From Pseudoalteromonas citrea (GTDB lineage Bacteria > Pseudomonadota > Gammaproteobacteria > Enterobacterales > Alteromonadaceae): 64,000 nt of DNA. A model generated the notes under the pieces. It was not told the origin of the DNA and did no database searches. It saw only the letters and a program-made list of their open reading frames with translations. Positions 17,936-29,655 of this stretch are shown here, one piece after another. The stretch spans positions 62,001-126,000 of the forward strand of contig NZ_AHBZ03000016.1 of the NCBI RefSeq assembly GCF_000238375.3. Reading direction: 5' to 3'. How positions within the stretch are numbered: position 1 is the stretch's first letter; every line of letters starts with the position of its first letter. A program made the translations under genes and the position numbers.

Positions 17936-20629
17936 ATGACTGATCTCGCCAATGAAATCCTACCAGTCAATATTGAAGATGAACTCAAAAATTCATACCT
18001 TGATTACGCAATGAGTGTAATTGTAGGGCGTGCCTTACCTGACGTACGTGATGGCTTAAAGCCTGTACACCGTCGTGTATTGTTCGCTATGAACGAGTTG
18101 AAAAATGACTGGAATAAGCCTTACAAAAAATCGGCTCGTGTAGTCGGTGATGTGATCGGTAAATATCACCCACATGGTGATAGCGCGGTATACGATACGA
18201 TAGTACGTATGGCGCAACCATTTTCTCTGCGTTATATGTTGGTTGATGGCCAAGGTAACTTCGGTTCAGTAGATGGCGACTCAGCCGCTGCGATGCGTTA
18301 TACCGAAGTACGTATGGCAAAAATATCACATGAGTTACTGGCTGATTTAGAAAAAGAAACGGTTGATTATGTTCCTAACTATGATGGAACAGAACAAATC
18401 CCTGACGTTTTGCCAACAAAAGTCCCTAGCTTACTAGTTAATGGTTCTTCTGGTATTGCTGTTGGTATGGCAACAAATATACCACCGCATAACTTAACTG
18501 AAGTGATTAACGGGTGCTTGGCTTTAATACAAAACCCGGATTTAACCATTGAAGAGTTAATTGATTATATTCCAGGCCCAGATTTCCCAACAGCTGCCAT
18601 TATTAATGGCAAGAAGGGCATTGAGCAGGCGTATAAAACCGGTCGAGGCAAAATATACGTTCGAGCGCGTGCGGAAGTTGAAGTTGACGAAAAGACCAAT
18701 AAAGAAACGATCATCGTTCATGAGTTACCATATCAGGTTAACAAAGCACGCTTAATTGAAAAAATCGCTGAACTTGTTAAAGACAAGAAAGTTGAGGGGA
18801 TCAGTGCGTTACGTGACGAGTCTGACAAAGACGGTATGCGTATTGTAATTGAAGTAAAGCGCGGGGAAGTAGGGGAAGTAATTCTAAATAACCTTTACTC
18901 GCAAACACAATTACAAACAGTATTTGGCATGAACATGGTGGCGTTGGATAACAATCAGCCAAAGTGTTTTAACCTAAAAGAAATGCTCGATGCGTTTATT
19001 ATTCACCGTCGTGAAGTCGTTACGCGTCGTACTGTATTCGATTTACGTAAAGCAAGAGATAGAGCGCATACGCTTGAAGGCCTTGCGATTGCACTGGCGA
19101 ATATAGATCCGATCATTGAGTTAATTAGAAAATCACCAAGCCCCTCTGAAGCGAAGCAAGCCCTTGTTGCACGCCCTTGGGAGTTAGGTACTGTTAAGTC
19201 GATGCTTGAAAAAGCAGGTGAAGACAATGTAGCACGCCCTGATTGGTTAGAAGCTGAGCTAGGTATTCGCGATGGTCAGTACTACTTATCAGAACAGCAA
19301 GCTCAAGCAATTCTTGACTTACGCTTACATAAGCTTACTGGCTTAGAGCATGAAAAAATCTTAGCTGAATACCAAGAACTATTAGAAGTTATTGCTGAGT
19401 TACTCTTCATTTTGTCTTCTCCTGAACGTCTAATGGAAGTAATTCGTGATGAGCTAGTTGAGATAAAAGAAACTTATGGTGATGAACGTCGCACTGAGAT
19501 CAGTGCTGCCGCTCATGATATTAGCCTTGAAGATTTGATCAACGAAGAAGATGTTGTTGTTACCTTATCTCACGAAGGGTATGTTAAATACCAGCCATTA
19601 TCAGACTACGAAGCACAGCGTCGTGGTGGTAAAGGTAAAGCGGCTACTAAGATGAAAGATGAAGATTTCATCGAACGACTCTTGGTTGCGAATACGCATG
19701 ACACCATTTTATGTTTCTCTACAGCGGGACGCATGTATTGGTTGAAGGTATATCAATTACCGCTTGCTTCACGCACAGCACGTGGTAAGCCAATCGTGAA
19801 TTTACTGCCTTTAGAAGCGGATGAGCGCATTACTACAATATTGCCTGTTCGTGAATACGAAGAAGACAAATACGTATTGATGGCCACGGCTAATGGTACG
19901 GTTAAGAAGACGCCATTGACTGCGTATAGCCGTCAACGTGCAAGTGGTATCATCGCGATAAACTTAAACGAAGGTGATAACTTAATCGGTGCAGATATTA
20001 CTGATGGCAGCAATGACATCATGCTATTTACAGACCACGGTAAAGTAGTTCGCTTTAATGAAAAGCTGCGCGATTCTGACACTGGTGAAGTGAAAATTGA
20101 CCCAGAAACAGGCGAAGAAATGTTAGCGTTACGTCCTATGGGCCGTACTGCAACAGGTGTTCGTGGTATCAAAATGCCAGATGACGTGAAAGTTGTATCA
20201 TTGATAGTACCGAAGAATGATGGTGCTATATTAACAGTGACTGAAAATGGCTATGGTAAACGTACACCATTAGAAGAGTATCCAGCGAAGAGCCGAGCTA
20301 CACAAGGTGTTGTGTCGATTAAAGTGAGTGATCGCAACGGGAGTGTTGTTGGTGCAGTTCAGGTTGAAGATAATAACGAAATAATGTTAATTTCTAACCG
20401 CGGCACTTTAGTACGTACTCGCGTCAGTGAAGTATCTACAGTTGGTCGAAATACCCAAGGGGTCATTTTGATCAGAACAATTGAAGATGAGCAAGTAGTA
20501 GGCCTACAGCGCATTGAGGAAATTGAAGTGGATGACTTACTTGAGGGTGAGGATGGCAATGCGGATGTTGCAGAGAATGCAGACGCAGAGCAAAACACGC
20601 AAGTGAACGACGATTCACCGAGTGAATAA
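17936..20629 (+). CDS. gyrA: DNA gyrase subunit A
   Basis: The 897-residue protein starts with the breakage-reunion domain. The quinolone-determining region reads [17 protein letters not shown], with the Ser and Asp equivalent to E. coli Ser83 and Asp87 both wild type. The catalytic tyrosine lies in [10 protein letters not shown]. The C-terminal beta-pinwheel contains the GyrA box QRRGGKGKA, needed for DNA wrapping and negative supercoiling, and ends in an acidic tail. With GyrB it introduces negative supercoils using ATP. It is followed by a strong terminator, then serC. Confidence 0.99.
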   Translation: MTDLANEILPVNIEDELKNSYLDYAMSVIVGRALPDVRDGLKPVHRRVLFAMNELKNDWNKPYKKSARVVGDVIGKYHPHGDSAVYDTIVRMAQPFSLRYMLVDGQGNFGSVDGDSAAAMRYTEVRMAKISHELLADLEKETVDYVPNYDGTEQIPDVLPTKVPSLLVNGSSGIAVGMATNIPPHNLTEVINGCLALIQNPDLTIEELIDYIPGPDFPTAAIINGKKGIEQAYKTGRGKIYVRARAEVEVDEKTNKETIIVHELPYQVNKARLIEKIAELVKDKKVEGISALRDESDKDGMRIVIEVKRGEVGEVILNNLYSQTQLQTVFGMNMVALDNNQPKCFNLKEMLDAFIIHRREVVTRRTVFDLRKARDRAHTLEGLAIALANIDPIIELIRKSPSPSEAKQALVARPWELGTVKSMLEKAGEDNVARPDWLEAELGIRDGQYYLSEQQAQAILDLRLHKLTGLEHEKILAEYQELLEVIAELLFILSSPERLMEVIRDELVEIKETYGDERRTEISAAAHDISLEDLINEEDVVVTLSHEGYVKYQPLSDYEAQRRGGKGKAATKMKDEDFIERLLVANTHDTILCFSTAGRMYWLKVYQLPLASRTARGKPIVNLLPLEADERITTILPVREYEEDKYVLMATANGTVKKTPLTAYSRQRASGIIAINLNEGDNLIGADITDGSNDIMLFTDHGKVVRFNEKLRDSDTGEVKIDPETGEEMLALRPMGRTATGVRGIKMPDDVKVVSLIVPKNDGAILTVTENGYGKRTPLEEYPAKSRATQGVVSIKVSDRNGSVVGAVQVEDNNEIMLISNRGTLVRTRVSEVSTVGRNTQGVILIRTIEDEQVVGLQRIEEIEVDDLLEGEDGNADVAENADAEQNTQVNDDSPSE

Positions 20630-20637
20630 AGAAAACT

Positions 20638-20663
20638 AAAAAGCGGCTGTGGCCGCTTTTTTT
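20638..20663 (+). terminator. Rho-independent terminator of gyrA
   Basis: AAAAAGCGGC and GCCGCTTTTTTT form a GC-rich stem with a TGTG loop and a T7 run, 9 bases after the gyrA stop. Confidence 0.9.
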
Positions 20664-20697
20664 ATCTGTAAATTATTGTTGTTTAGGAATGAGGAAA

Positions 20698-21780
20698 ATG
20701 ACGGTATATAACTTTTGTGCAGGGCCGGCGATGTTGCCCCCTGAAGTAATGAAGAAAGCGCAAGCAGAGTTTTTAAATTGGCAAGGATTGGGTGTGTCGG
20801 TGATGGAAGTGAGTCACCGTGCTAAACCTTTTTTGGCGATGGTAGAAGAGTGTGAAGCGTCTTTACGTCGTTTAATGAACATCTCTGACGACTTTGAAGT
20901 TTTATTTATGCACGGTGGTGGCCGAGGTCAGTTTGCGGCTGTGCCATTAAACCTGCATCAAGGTGATGCGCCAGGCTTTTATATTGAAAATGGTATATGG
21001 TCAAGTGGCGCTACCAAAGAGGGGGCTAAATTTACCAACGTTGAATCGTTGAACATTCGTTGTGATGAGCAAAGTACATTTGATATTCAGCCTGTAAACG
21101 ATTGGCAACTGCCAGAAAAAGCGTCTTTCATTCACTATTGTCCAAATGAGACAATCGATGGTATTGAAATATTTGATGTGCCAAAACACCAAAGCGCACC
21201 TATTGTCGCCGATATGTCTTCAATGATTTTGTCGCGCGAAATTAATGTAGACGACTTTGACCTCATCTATGCGGGCGCGCAAAAGAATATCGGGCCGTCG
21301 GGTTTATGTATTGTTATTGTGCGTAAAACATTACTTGAAAGAGAGGGATTGCCTCGTCCAGCGATACTGGATTACGCAATTGAAGCTAAGCAAGGCAGTA
21401 TGTATAACACGCCTCCAACATTTGCTTGGTACTTAGCTGCTGAAGTGTTTTCATACCTAGAAGCCCAAGGTGGCGTGCCAGCTATGGAAGCGCATAATAA
21501 AGAAAAAGCGGCGCTTTTATATAAGTATATCGATAGTTCAGATTTTTATAGTAATAAAGTAGCTGCACATTGTCGTTCATTGATGAATGTACCCTTTTGG
21601 TTACAAGATGATGACTTAAATGCTGCGTTTCTTGCCCAAGCAGAAGCTGCTGGGTTAGTTGCGCTAGAAGGGCATAGGTTCGTTGGCGGAATGAGGGCAA
21701 GTATTTATAACGCCATGCCAATCGAAGGCATTAAAGCCCTTATTGCATTCATGGATAAGTTTGCTAAGGAGCATAGCTAA
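20698..21780 (+). CDS. serC: Phosphoserine aminotransferase
   Basis: The start is set at 20698 because the conserved N terminus [14 protein letters not shown] begins there; an in-frame ATG three codons upstream (20689) would add MRK. At 360 residues the length matches SerC. The PLP lysine lies in [12 protein letters not shown], and HGGGRGQF binds the cofactor phosphate region. It converts 3-phosphohydroxypyruvate to phosphoserine and also acts in pyridoxal phosphate synthesis. Its stop overlaps the aroA start by one base (TAATG), the classic serC-aroA operon. Confidence 0.97.
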   Translation: MTVYNFCAGPAMLPPEVMKKAQAEFLNWQGLGVSVMEVSHRAKPFLAMVEECEASLRRLMNISDDFEVLFMHGGGRGQFAAVPLNLHQGDAPGFYIENGIWSSGATKEGAKFTNVESLNIRCDEQSTFDIQPVNDWQLPEKASFIHYCPNETIDGIEIFDVPKHQSAPIVADMSSMILSREINVDDFDLIYAGAQKNIGPSGLCIVIVRKTLLEREGLPRPAILDYAIEAKQGSMYNTPPTFAWYLAAEVFSYLEAQGGVPAMEAHNKEKAALLYKYIDSSDFYSNKVAAHCRSLMNVPFWLQDDDLNAAFLAQAEAAGLVALEGHRFVGGMRASIYNAMPIEGIKALIAFMDKFAKEHS

Positions 21781-23060
21781 TGGAGCAGCTTACCTTAAAG
21801 CCGATTTCAAAAGTATCCGGTTCAGTTACATTACCAGGCTCAAAAAGTTTATCTAATCGTATTTTGCTATTGGCTGCATTATCGCAAGGTACGACAGAGG
21901 TACACAATTTACTTGATAGTGACGATATTCGCTATATGTTAGGCGCATTAGAGCAGATGGGCGTGACGGTTACTTTAAATGCAGATAAAACAGTCGCAAC
22001 GGTCGAAGGGTGCGCTGGGCAATTAAAAACACCAAAAGATGCATTGTTTTTAGGTAACGCTGGTACCGCTTATAGACCATTGACTGCTGTTCTTGCTGCA
22101 ACTGAAGGTCGCTTCGAGCTGATTGGCGAGCCGCGTATGGAAGAGCGACCTATTGGTCACTTAGTAGATGCCATGGCCAAATTAGGCGCAGACATCCGTT
22201 ATTTGAAAAATGCTGATTACCCGCCGCTATTAATAGAAGGCAAGCCGTTAAGTGGCGGCCAAGTTGAAATTGACGGCAGTATTTCTAGTCAGTTTTTAAC
22301 GGCATTATTAATGGCAGCACCACTTTTTACAGGCGACACGCATATTCGCATTAAAGGGGATTTAGTTTCTAAGCCATATATCGACATTACGATTGGTGTG
22401 ATGGCCCAGTTTGGCATTGAAGTGGTTAATGATAACTACCAAGCTTTTATGGTCAAGGGTAATCAAACATATCAGTCACCGAAGCGAATTATGGTTGAAG
22501 GGGATGCCTCTTCTGCATCCTATTTCATCGCAGCTGCAGCTATTTCAGGTGGTGAAATAGAGATTAACGGTGTTGGTAAAAAAAGCGTACAAGGTGATAT
22601 TGGGTTTGCCAATGTAATGGAACAAGTGGGTGCTAAAATCGACTGGTATGATGAAAAACTGATAGTGCGTAAAGGAGAGTTAAAAGGCGTTGATATTGAT
22701 GCCAACGAGATCCCTGATGCAGCAATGACGTTAGCAACTGTTGCTTTGTTCGCTAAAGGGCCGACGGCTATCCGTAATATCTATAACTGGCGAGTTAAAG
22801 AAACAGACCGCTTAGCAGCAATGGCAACTGAGTTACGAAAAGTGGGCGCTGAGGTTGTTGAGGGGCATGACTTTATTGAAATTACACCACCGGCGGCTAT
22901 TAATTTGGTTGATATCGATACCTATAACGACCATCGTATAGCGATGTGTTTTTCTATGGTCGCTGTAGGTGGTCATGAGGTGATCATTAATGACCCAGGC
23001 TGTACAGCCAAAACATTCCCCACGTTTTTTAAGGTTTTAGCATCAATCACTACCCATTAA
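21780..23060 (+). CDS. aroA: 3-phosphoshikimate 1-carboxyvinyltransferase (EPSP synthase)
   Basis: The 426-residue enzyme shows the signatures [17 protein letters not shown] near the N terminus, [13 protein letters not shown] (phosphoenolpyruvate and glyphosate-site region) and [15 protein letters not shown]. It joins shikimate 3-phosphate with phosphoenolpyruvate in the sixth step of the shikimate pathway. The glycine of the GNAGTA motif is unchanged, as in glyphosate-sensitive class I enzymes. It is translationally coupled to serC; a 161-bp gap with its own promoter precedes cmk. Confidence 0.98.
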   Translation: MEQLTLKPISKVSGSVTLPGSKSLSNRILLLAALSQGTTEVHNLLDSDDIRYMLGALEQMGVTVTLNADKTVATVEGCAGQLKTPKDALFLGNAGTAYRPLTAVLAATEGRFELIGEPRMEERPIGHLVDAMAKLGADIRYLKNADYPPLLIEGKPLSGGQVEIDGSISSQFLTALLMAAPLFTGDTHIRIKGDLVSKPYIDITIGVMAQFGIEVVNDNYQAFMVKGNQTYQSPKRIMVEGDASSASYFIAAAAISGGEIEINGVGKKSVQGDIGFANVMEQVGAKIDWYDEKLIVRKGELKGVDIDANEIPDAAMTLATVALFAKGPTAIRNIYNWRVKETDRLAAMATELRKVGAEVVEGHDFIEITPPAAINLVDIDTYNDHRIAMCFSMVAVGGHEVIINDPGCTAKTFPTFFKVLASITTH

Positions 23061-23174
23061 TACTCACGGTAAAATTGTAATAGAGTCACTGTAATATGGC
23101 TCTATTCATTTCTAACTTAGTACCTATTTAACAAAAAGTTACAGGTAAGTAAGGATATATTCATTAAACTTGCG

Positions 23175-23180
23175 TATAAT
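23175..23180 (+). promoter_or_regulatory. Candidate -10 element of the cmk/rpsA promoter
   Basis: A perfect TATAAT preceded by TTGCG lies 42 bp upstream of the cmk start. No clear -35 is seen at 16-18 bp, so this would be a -10-driven promoter. Confidence 0.45.
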
Positions 23181-23221
23181 GCACGCGGTAAATTTAAGGT
23201 GGGCATTTCAGGAGGTTTTAA

Positions 23222-23935
23222 ATGCAGGCATCGATGCCAGTTATCACCGTAGACGGCCCAAGTGGTTCAGGCAAAGGAACAGTTTGTCGCTTGTTAGCTG
23301 AAAAACTAAATTGGGATGTATTAGACAGTGGGGCGATTTATCGTGTTCTTTCTCTCGCTGCACTACATCATCAAATCGCTTTGGATAATGAAGAAGCACT
23401 TGTGCCATTGGCGGCCAATTTAGATGTACAATTTTTAATTGACCCTGCCACAAAAAACGGCAGAGTCATTCTTGAAGGAGAAGACGTAACAACCACTATT
23501 CGTAATGAAGACGTGGGCGCCGCAGCTTCAAAAGTCGCGGCACTACCTCGGGTGAGAGAGGCATTGTTACGCAGGCAGCGCGCATTTAGAACTGAAGCAG
23601 GCTTGATTGCTGATGGTAGGGATATGGGAACGGTTATTTTCCCAGATGCCGAAATCAAATTATATTTGACAGCCACTGCAGAGGAACGTGCGAACCGCCG
23701 ATTCTTAGAGTTGAATGGTCGTGGACTAGATGTTACACTAAGTGGTCTGCTAGAGGACATAAAAGCGCGTGATGATCGCGATATGAATCGCACTGTTGCG
23801 CCTTTAGTCCCGGCTGTAGATGCGATAACGATTGATACAAGTGAGTTAAATGCTGAACAAGTGTTTGCTACTGTTATGGAAATTCTAGAAGATGCGGTAC
23901 GTACCGGTAAACTAGATAAGTCGCGTTTAACCTAA
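23222..23935 (+). CDS. cmk: Cytidylate kinase
   Basis: A perfect AGGAGG seven bases upstream fixes the start. The 237-residue protein has the P-loop [19 protein letters not shown], the CMP-binding region [11 protein letters not shown] and [13 protein letters not shown]. It phosphorylates CMP and dCMP to the diphosphates, feeding RNA, DNA and CDP-lipid precursor pools. It sits directly upstream of rpsA, the conserved cmk-rpsA pair in which rpsA is partly expressed from cmk-proximal promoters. Confidence 0.97.
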   Translation: MQASMPVITVDGPSGSGKGTVCRLLAEKLNWDVLDSGAIYRVLSLAALHHQIALDNEEALVPLAANLDVQFLIDPATKNGRVILEGEDVTTTIRNEDVGAAASKVAALPRVREALLRRQRAFRTEAGLIADGRDMGTVIFPDAEIKLYLTATAEERANRRFLELNGRGLDVTLSGLLEDIKARDDRDMNRTVAPLVPAVDAITIDTSELNAEQVFATVMEILEDAVRTGKLDKSRLT

Positions 23936-24028
23936 TTTATTAATGCATTGGCAGGAAGCTGATGTTTATTTAACTACCCCATGCAGCATGGTTGCTAATT
24001 GGAATATACTTTATGAGACGTATTTAGT

Positions 24029-25696
24029 ATGTCAGAAAATTTTGCGCAGTTATTTGAAGAAAGCCTAAAAGGTTTTGAAGCAGAGCAAGGCTCTATCGTT
24101 AAAGGTACAGTAATTTCAATCGAGAACAATATCGTTCTTGTTGATGCTGGTCTTAAATCAGAAAGTGCTATCCCTGCTGAGCAATTCAAAAATGCTGCTG
24201 GTGAACTAGAAGTTGCTGTTGGCGACGAAGTAGATGTAGCGCTAGACGCAATTGAAGACGGTTTTGGTGAAACTATCCTTTCTCGTGAGAAAGCGAAGCG
24301 TCACGAAGCTTGGATCCGTCTTGAAAAAGCATGTGAAGAGCAAGAGACTGTTATCGGTGTTATCAACGGTAAAGTTAAAGGCGGTTTCACTGTTGAAGTT
24401 GACACAATTCGTGCGTTCCTACCTGGTTCACTTGTTGATGTTCGTCCAGTACGTGACACAGCACACCTTGAAGGTAAAGAGCTTGAGTTTAAAGTAATCA
24501 AGCTTGATCAAAAGCGCAACAACGTTGTTGTTTCACGTCGTGCAGTTATCGAATCAGAAAACTCACAAGAGCGTGAAGAGCTTCTTGCTAACCTTGTTGA
24601 AGGTCAAGAAGTTAAAGGTATCGTTAAGAACCTTACAGACTACGGTGCGTTCGTTGACCTTGGTGGTGTAGACGGTCTACTACACATCACTGACATGGCG
24701 TGGAAGCGTGTTAAGCACCCTTCAGAAATCGTTAATGTTGGCGACGAAATCGCAGTTAAAGTTCTTAAGTTCGACAAAGAGAAGACTCGTGTTTCTCTAG
24801 GTCTTAAGCAACTTGGCGAAGATCCATGGGCAGCTATCGCTGGTCGTTACCCAGAAGGTGCTAAGCTTTCTGGTCGTGTAACTAACCTTACTGACTACGG
24901 TTGTTTCGTAGAAATCGAAGAAGGTGTTGAAGGTCTAGTACACGTTTCTGAAATGGATTGGACTAACAAGAACATCCACCCTTCAAAAGTTGTTAGCCTA
25001 GGCGACAGCGTTGAAGTTATGGTTCTTGAAATCGACGAAGAACGTCGTCGTATTTCTCTAGGTCTTAAGCAATGTATTGCTAACCCTTGGCAAGAATTTG
25101 CTCGTCTTCAAAACAAAGGCGACCAAGTTACTGGTAAGATCAAGTCAATCACTGACTTCGGTATCTTCATCGGTCTTGACGGCGGCATTGACGGTCTTGT
25201 TCACCTTTCTGACATCTCTTGGAACACTCCAGGTGAAGAAGCTGTACGTGAGTACAAGAAAGGCGACGAAATCACTGCAATCGTATTGCAAGTTGACCCA
25301 GAGCGTGAGCGTATCTCTCTTGGCGTTAAGCAAATCGAAGCTGACCCATTCAATAACTACCTAGACGTAAACAAAAAAGGTGCTATTGTTAAAGGTAAAG
25401 TGACTGAAGTTGACGCGAAAGGCGCAACTGTTGAGCTTATCGAAGGTGTTGAAGGTTACATCCGTGTAGCTGACATCGCTCAAGAGCGTATCGAAGATGC
25501 AACTACTGTTGTTTCTGCTGGTGACGAAATTGAAGCTAAATATGTAGGTGTTGATCGTAAGAACCGTACTATCAGCCTTTCAGTTAAAGCTATGTTCGAA
25601 GCTGAAGAGAAAGAAGTTCTTGAGAAGTTGAAGAAAGAAGAGCCTGCGTTCGAAAACGCAATGGCAGCAGCTTTCAAAAACGCTCAAAAAGACTAA
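24029..25696 (+). CDS. rpsA: 30S ribosomal protein S1
   Basis: The 555-residue protein contains six S1 RNA-binding repeats. Typical motifs are [20 protein letters not shown] and [20 protein letters not shown]. The first two are the ribosome-binding domains and the last four bind mRNA. S1 recruits structured mRNAs to the 30S subunit. Codon choice is noticeably more restricted (CTT/CTA Leu, GTT/GTA Val, GAA Glu) than in neighbours, as expected for a very highly expressed gene. Downstream lies a terminator and ihfB. Confidence 0.99.
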   Translation: MSENFAQLFEESLKGFEAEQGSIVKGTVISIENNIVLVDAGLKSESAIPAEQFKNAAGELEVAVGDEVDVALDAIEDGFGETILSREKAKRHEAWIRLEKACEEQETVIGVINGKVKGGFTVEVDTIRAFLPGSLVDVRPVRDTAHLEGKELEFKVIKLDQKRNNVVVSRRAVIESENSQEREELLANLVEGQEVKGIVKNLTDYGAFVDLGGVDGLLHITDMAWKRVKHPSEIVNVGDEIAVKVLKFDKEKTRVSLGLKQLGEDPWAAIAGRYPEGAKLSGRVTNLTDYGCFVEIEEGVEGLVHVSEMDWTNKNIHPSKVVSLGDSVEVMVLEIDEERRRISLGLKQCIANPWQEFARLQNKGDQVTGKIKSITDFGIFIGLDGGIDGLVHLSDISWNTPGEEAVREYKKGDEITAIVLQVDPERERISLGVKQIEADPFNNYLDVNKKGAIVKGKVTEVDAKGATVELIEGVEGYIRVADIAQERIEDATTVVSAGDEIEAKYVGVDRKNRTISLSVKAMFEAEEKEVLEKLKKEEPAFENAMAAAFKNAQKD

Positions 25697-25711
25697 TATT
25701 TAAGTCTTATC

Positions 25712-25739
25712 AGGAAGGGCGCTTTAGCCCTTCCTTTTT
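25712..25739 (+). terminator. Terminator after rpsA
   Basis: AGGAAGGGC and GCCCTTCCT form a perfect stem with a GCTTTA-containing loop followed by TTTTT. It ends 17 bp before ihfB, so ihfB is read by readthrough or from a promoter inside rpsA. Confidence 0.85.
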
Positions 25740-25756
25740 ATATTAAAGGAAACATT

Positions 25757-26047
25757 ATGACAAAGTCAGAATTGATAGAACAACTTGCCGAGCAACACGC
25801 ACATGTTCCTGTAAAAGATGTGGAAAATGCTGTGAAAGAAATTCTTGAACAAATGGCAGGTTCATTATCATGCTCAGATCGCATTGAGATCCGTGGGTTT
25901 GGTAGTTTCTCATTGCACTTCCGTTCACCTCGTACTGGCCGTAACCCAAAAACAGGTGATACAGTTGAATTAGATGGAAAGTATGTACCTCACTTTAAGC
26001 CTGGTAAGGAATTACGTGACCGCGTAAACGCCAGTATTGCTGACTAA
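25757..26047 (+). CDS. ihfB: Integration host factor subunit beta
   Basis: The 96-residue HU/IHF-fold protein has the signature [20 protein letters not shown], including the RNP turn that intercalates DNA. An N-terminal helical dimerisation region precedes it. With IhfA it bends specific DNA sites for replication, recombination and sigma-54 transcription. It lies after rpsA, as in E. coli, with a good AAAGGAAAC ribosome site. Confidence 0.97.
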   Translation: MTKSELIEQLAEQHAHVPVKDVENAVKEILEQMAGSLSCSDRIEIRGFGSFSLHFRSPRTGRNPKTGDTVELDGKYVPHFKPGKELRDRVNASIAD

Positions 26048-26074
26048 TATACCTGTACATTGACGGAGTAGCAC

Positions 26075-26338
26075 TTGGTAAAGGTAGTAAAAAAAGGATT
26101 CATTTTAGCACTCATATTATTAGCGTTTGTAATTGGCACACAAAACCCTGAAGTGGTTAACGTTAATTATTTAATTGCATCTAGTGAAATACCTCTAGCG
26201 ACTTTAATGAGTATTTGTTTTTTTATAGGTGTTATCGTTGGTTGTATTGTAAGTGTAAAAGTGTTCTCTCAATTAAAATGGCAAAACTATCGCCTTAGAA
26301 AGACTAACCGTCAATTATCGCCTGATACTGACCGCTGA
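26075..26338 (+). CDS. lapA: LPS assembly protein A (LapA, YciS family)
   Basis: The 87-residue inner-membrane protein has two hydrophobic helices at about residues 7-25 and 41-63, then a basic cytoplasmic tail (QLKWQNYRLRKTNRQL). The predicted start is TTG with GGAG seven bases upstream. LapA associates with LapB in regulating LPS synthesis through turnover of LpxC. The stop is 2 bp before the lapB start, so the two are co-translated. Confidence 0.88.
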   Translation: MVKVVKKGFILALILLAFVIGTQNPEVVNVNYLIASSEIPLATLMSICFFIGVIVGCIVSVKVFSQLKWQNYRLRKTNRQLSPDTDR

Positions 26339-26340
26339 CC

Positions 26341-27477
26341 ATGATTGAGCTGTTATTTTTACTGCTTCCTGTGGCAGCTGCATACGGCTATGTGATGGGG
26401 AAAAATAGCGCTAAAAATCAAGCCCATGAACAAAGTCGCCAAATAACCTCCCAGTATAGTAAAGGTCTTAAATTTCTTCTTGATAGAGAAGAAGATCAGG
26501 GCTTAGAACATCTAATACAACTCCTCGAAGTCTCTGCTGATTCAGTTGAACATTATCTTACTTTAGCAACCTTATTTCGTAAACGTGGTGAATTAGACCG
26601 CGCAATAAAAATTCACGAACTGCTTCTGAATCAACCAAATTTAAGCGATGTAAATACAGAGTCTTGTAGGTTAGAGCTTGCCAAAGATTATATTTTGGCT
26701 GGGTTACTCGATAGTGCAGAAGAGCACTTAATTGTGTTAGTTAAAAACGCGAATAAAGAATCCCTTGACCTTATTATTAACTTGTATTCCCAAATGCGTG
26801 AGTGGCATAAGGGAATAAGTATGTACGAAGCGCATAGCGACTTATTTACCAAGCCGCAGCATTGTGCTGCTGTAGCAAATTTTTATTGCGAAGCTGCATT
26901 GGCAGACAAAACGCCTAAGCTTATGGAAAAAACATCGGCATTAGAACATAAAACAATTCGTCCGTTGTATGAATTAGGAAAAGACGCTTTTGAACAACAG
27001 GATTATGTAAAAGCAATTTATTACTGGCGTAAGTTAATTAGTAGCTTTACGCATACTGCTCCGATTTACATCGCCGAGTTGGAAGAGAGTTATACGCAAT
27101 TAAACTTAACCGAGCAGTTCAACGAATTAATCATAGAGTTACTCCCAAAGGGAGGCGTATTAATTCGAATTAAACACTGCCAAGCGTTACTCACTAAAGG
27201 TGAGCAACAACAGGCAATCGATTTTTTAACCGATAGCCTCAAGCGCGAGCCCTCAATACGTGGCTTTAGCTTCTTATTACAATTGTTGGGTAACAGCAAT
27301 AATAGAATTCACACGGTGCTAGCGGAAGTTGATAAGCTGGTGCAGTCATATATTGCTACTAAGCCAGAGTATCAATGCAGGCATTGTGGTTTTACAAGTC
27401 ATACGCTTTATTGGATTTGTCCGTCGTGCAAGCATTGGGAGTCCATCGCACCGAGTAAAGGATTAGACGGTTATTAA
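26341..27477 (+). CDS. lapB: LPS assembly protein B (LapB, YciM), TPR and rubredoxin-like
   Basis: The 378-residue protein has an N-terminal membrane helix (about 1-20), an array of TPR repeats (for example YLTLATLFRKRGELDRAIKI) and a C-terminal rubredoxin-type metal site, CRHCG...CPSCK. LapB recruits FtsH to degrade LpxC and so matches LPS to phospholipid synthesis. It is downstream of lapA and upstream of pyrF, the same order as in E. coli. Confidence 0.95.
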   Translation: MIELLFLLLPVAAAYGYVMGKNSAKNQAHEQSRQITSQYSKGLKFLLDREEDQGLEHLIQLLEVSADSVEHYLTLATLFRKRGELDRAIKIHELLLNQPNLSDVNTESCRLELAKDYILAGLLDSAEEHLIVLVKNANKESLDLIINLYSQMREWHKGISMYEAHSDLFTKPQHCAAVANFYCEAALADKTPKLMEKTSALEHKTIRPLYELGKDAFEQQDYVKAIYYWRKLISSFTHTAPIYIAELEESYTQLNLTEQFNELIIELLPKGGVLIRIKHCQALLTKGEQQQAIDFLTDSLKREPSIRGFSFLLQLLGNSNNRIHTVLAEVDKLVQSYIATKPEYQCRHCGFTSHTLYWICPSCKHWESIAPSKGLDGY

Positions 27478-27550
27478 TATGTATTTAGCGCAGGCTAAGT
27501 ACGCCTTATAAAATGCTATTTCTGAAAATTAGGTCAACCTTAGGAATATT

Positions 27551-28255
27551 ATGTCCCAAATAGATTCAAAGAAAGTGCTGATCGCACTAGATTACGATAA
27601 TGAACAAGCAGCATTAAACTTTGTTAAACAGCTGTCACCAGATCAGTGTCGCTTAAAAGTGGGCAAAGAAATGTTCACTTATTTTGGTCCTCAATTTGTT
27701 AAGCAATTGGTCGATTTAGGGTTTGATGTTTTTCTGGACTTAAAATTCCACGATATTCCAAACACAGTCGCTAAAGCAGTTACGGCGGCTGCAGAACTAG
27801 GTGTATGGATGGTCAATGTTCATGCCAGTGGTGGTCTTGAAATGATGCAAAAAGCCAAGCAAGCATTGGCAAGCTATGGTGAAAAAGCCCCATTACTCAT
27901 TGCTGTTACCGTATTAACCAGTATGGATCAGGCTCAATTATTACGTTTAGGGATTGAAAAAACACCACAGGATCAGGTGGTGTACTTGGCGAAACTATCA
28001 CAAGAAGCTGGATTAGATGGTGTGGTATGTTCGGCACAAGAAGCTAAAACGTTAAAAGCCGAATTAGGCAATAACTTTAAGCTTATTACACCGGGAATAA
28101 GGCCTGTTGGCGCTGATGCTGGCGATCAAAAACGTATCATGACACCACAAAAAGCCATTGATGCGGGCAGTGACTATTTAGTGATTGGTCGACCAATTAC
28201 CCAATCAGATGATCCGGTAAAAACACTCGCTGAGATAAACGAATCTATCGCCTAG
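27551..28255 (+). CDS. pyrF: Orotidine 5'-phosphate decarboxylase
   Basis: The 234-residue TIM-barrel enzyme carries the catalytic DxKxxD signature [16 protein letters not shown], the phosphate-binding TPGIRP and the final VIGRPIT. It decarboxylates OMP to UMP, the last step of de novo pyrimidine synthesis. It follows lapAB by 73 bp and is closed by a terminator. Confidence 0.98.
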   Translation: MSQIDSKKVLIALDYDNEQAALNFVKQLSPDQCRLKVGKEMFTYFGPQFVKQLVDLGFDVFLDLKFHDIPNTVAKAVTAAAELGVWMVNVHASGGLEMMQKAKQALASYGEKAPLLIAVTVLTSMDQAQLLRLGIEKTPQDQVVYLAKLSQEAGLDGVVCSAQEAKTLKAELGNNFKLITPGIRPVGADAGDQKRIMTPQKAIDAGSDYLVIGRPITQSDDPVKTLAEINESIA

Positions 28256-28267
28256 TCTATATTTTAT

Positions 28268-28290
28268 AAAAGCAGCGTTTAGCTGCTTTT
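28268..28290 (+). terminator. Terminator of pyrF
   Basis: AAAAGCAGC and GCTGCTTTT form a perfect 9-bp stem with a GTTTA loop and T-rich tail, 12 bases past the pyrF stop. Confidence 0.85.
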
Positions 28291-28440
28291 ATATTTTTAA
28301 AGCTGTGTAATACGGTCTATGTTTACAGCGCAGAGGCTTAGCCCTTTAGAGCTTATACATATTCTATTGGTATGCACCCTCTAAAATATCGAGTAATTTT
28401 ACCTACCTTTAACGCGATTAGTATTAACTTAGTTGCGCTT

Positions 28441-29481
28441 TTAAGGCAGCAATTTCTCAGTCTCACCATTATATTTGCCACGAAATAATGTATTGTCTTT
28501 GAACAAGAGTAGTTCGCCTTGCTTTCCATGTTTTATGCTACTGTCTATCGCAATAATTTTTTGATTAGCGGTGGTTTTTACCTTTGGTTGAGAGGTGTGG
28601 CCAACCACGATATGATCAACTTTGTAGTACTTCAGTAAAGTGCTTACATCTTCATCTGGTATAGAATCGAAATATCCTCGGTACCAAATTGGACCATTAC
28701 GACCGAATAAATGTTTTGCCGAGTCTGGGCGCTCTTGACTAACAAGGTGTTGTGAAAATGCAGAATTGATTTTACTCAAGGAGGTTTTGTTATGAGCAAA
28801 GCTTACTGGGAGTCCACCATGCATAAACAAAGCATTATTGAGTTTTAAAATAACATGTTTACTGCGTAACCATTGACCAAGTACTGTATTCTTTCCGTAA
28901 AGCTGATTAATATTTTTTTCTAAAAGACGCTCTGTCTGTTCATATTTCTTATGTAAATATCTATCATCATTATTCAAAACCATGACTTCGTGATTGCCTA
29001 ATAAAAGATGGAGTTTTCCACCATGACTCAGTGCTTGTGCCTCAAGAGAATATAAAAGCCATAAAATTTTTGTCACATCAGGGCCGCGGTCGAATATATC
29101 GCCCGTGATAATTAAGTGGCCTGCACCAAATTTCCAATTGTTGTTAGCATCAATAATTTGGTGATTGAAAAGTAACGTTTGCAATACGCCTAATTGGCCA
29201 TGCACGTCACTTAGGGCTGCATATTTTTTCACATCGTGATAAATGAAGGGCGCTTTATGTGTGTGTAATGGGGTCTCAATATCTATATTACACTCGTTGA
29301 ACTTGAGTATATTCGCTTGCTTTATGACCTTTGAATACGCCTTATTATTACAAACCCAATCAATTGTTACCCTGTTATCGATTACTGATACATAAGGGCC
29401 ATCAGAGAAAGCGGCTACGGCTGTTTGGCTCAGGCTAGCTGTTAATAAGGCTAGCACGCTGAGAAATGAAAAATACGTCAT
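28441..29481 (-). CDS. Exported calcineurin-like metallophosphoesterase (Shewanella-type phosphatase)
   Basis: The start at 29481 has AAGGA five to six bases upstream and opens a clean signal peptide (cleavage near AVAAFSDG); an upstream ATG at 29517 would add 12 residues before it. The 346-residue protein has all blocks of the PPP-type phosphoesterase fold: DVHGQ, GDIFDRG, GNHEVM, the His of MHGGLP, and VVGHTSQ. These bind two metal ions. Proteins of this kind are periplasmic protein or nucleotide phosphatases in marine gammaproteobacteria. The substrate is not predictable. It is convergent with pyrF and has no partner gene. Confidence 0.85.
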   Translation of the reverse strand: MTYFSFLSVLALLTASLSQTAVAAFSDGPYVSVIDNRVTIDWVCNNKAYSKVIKQANILKFNECNIDIETPLHTHKAPFIYHDVKKYAALSDVHGQLGVLQTLLFNHQIIDANNNWKFGAGHLIITGDIFDRGPDVTKILWLLYSLEAQALSHGGKLHLLLGNHEVMVLNNDDRYLHKKYEQTERLLEKNINQLYGKNTVLGQWLRSKHVILKLNNALFMHGGLPVSFAHNKTSLSKINSAFSQHLVSQERPDSAKHLFGRNGPIWYRGYFDSIPDEDVSTLLKYYKVDHIVVGHTSQPKVKTTANQKIIAIDSSIKHGKQGELLLFKDNTLFRGKYNGETEKLLP

Positions 29482-29655
29482 AATATCCTTTAATTGCCTG
29501 CATGAACTTATTGTCATGCTGTAATTATTCGAGAAAGTAATAAAGCGCCTAATAGTTAAAGTGGTGAAACAGGGTACTGTTTCACCAAAATAGCGCCTTC
29601 AAATCAACCTGTTGGTCGTGAGGTTTACATTCAGCGCTTTAAATGAGCGTAAATG

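Noticed and set aside
18150-18260. Quinolone-resistance mutation in gyrA
   Set aside because: The Ser and Asp positions equivalent to E. coli 83 and 87 are both wild type.
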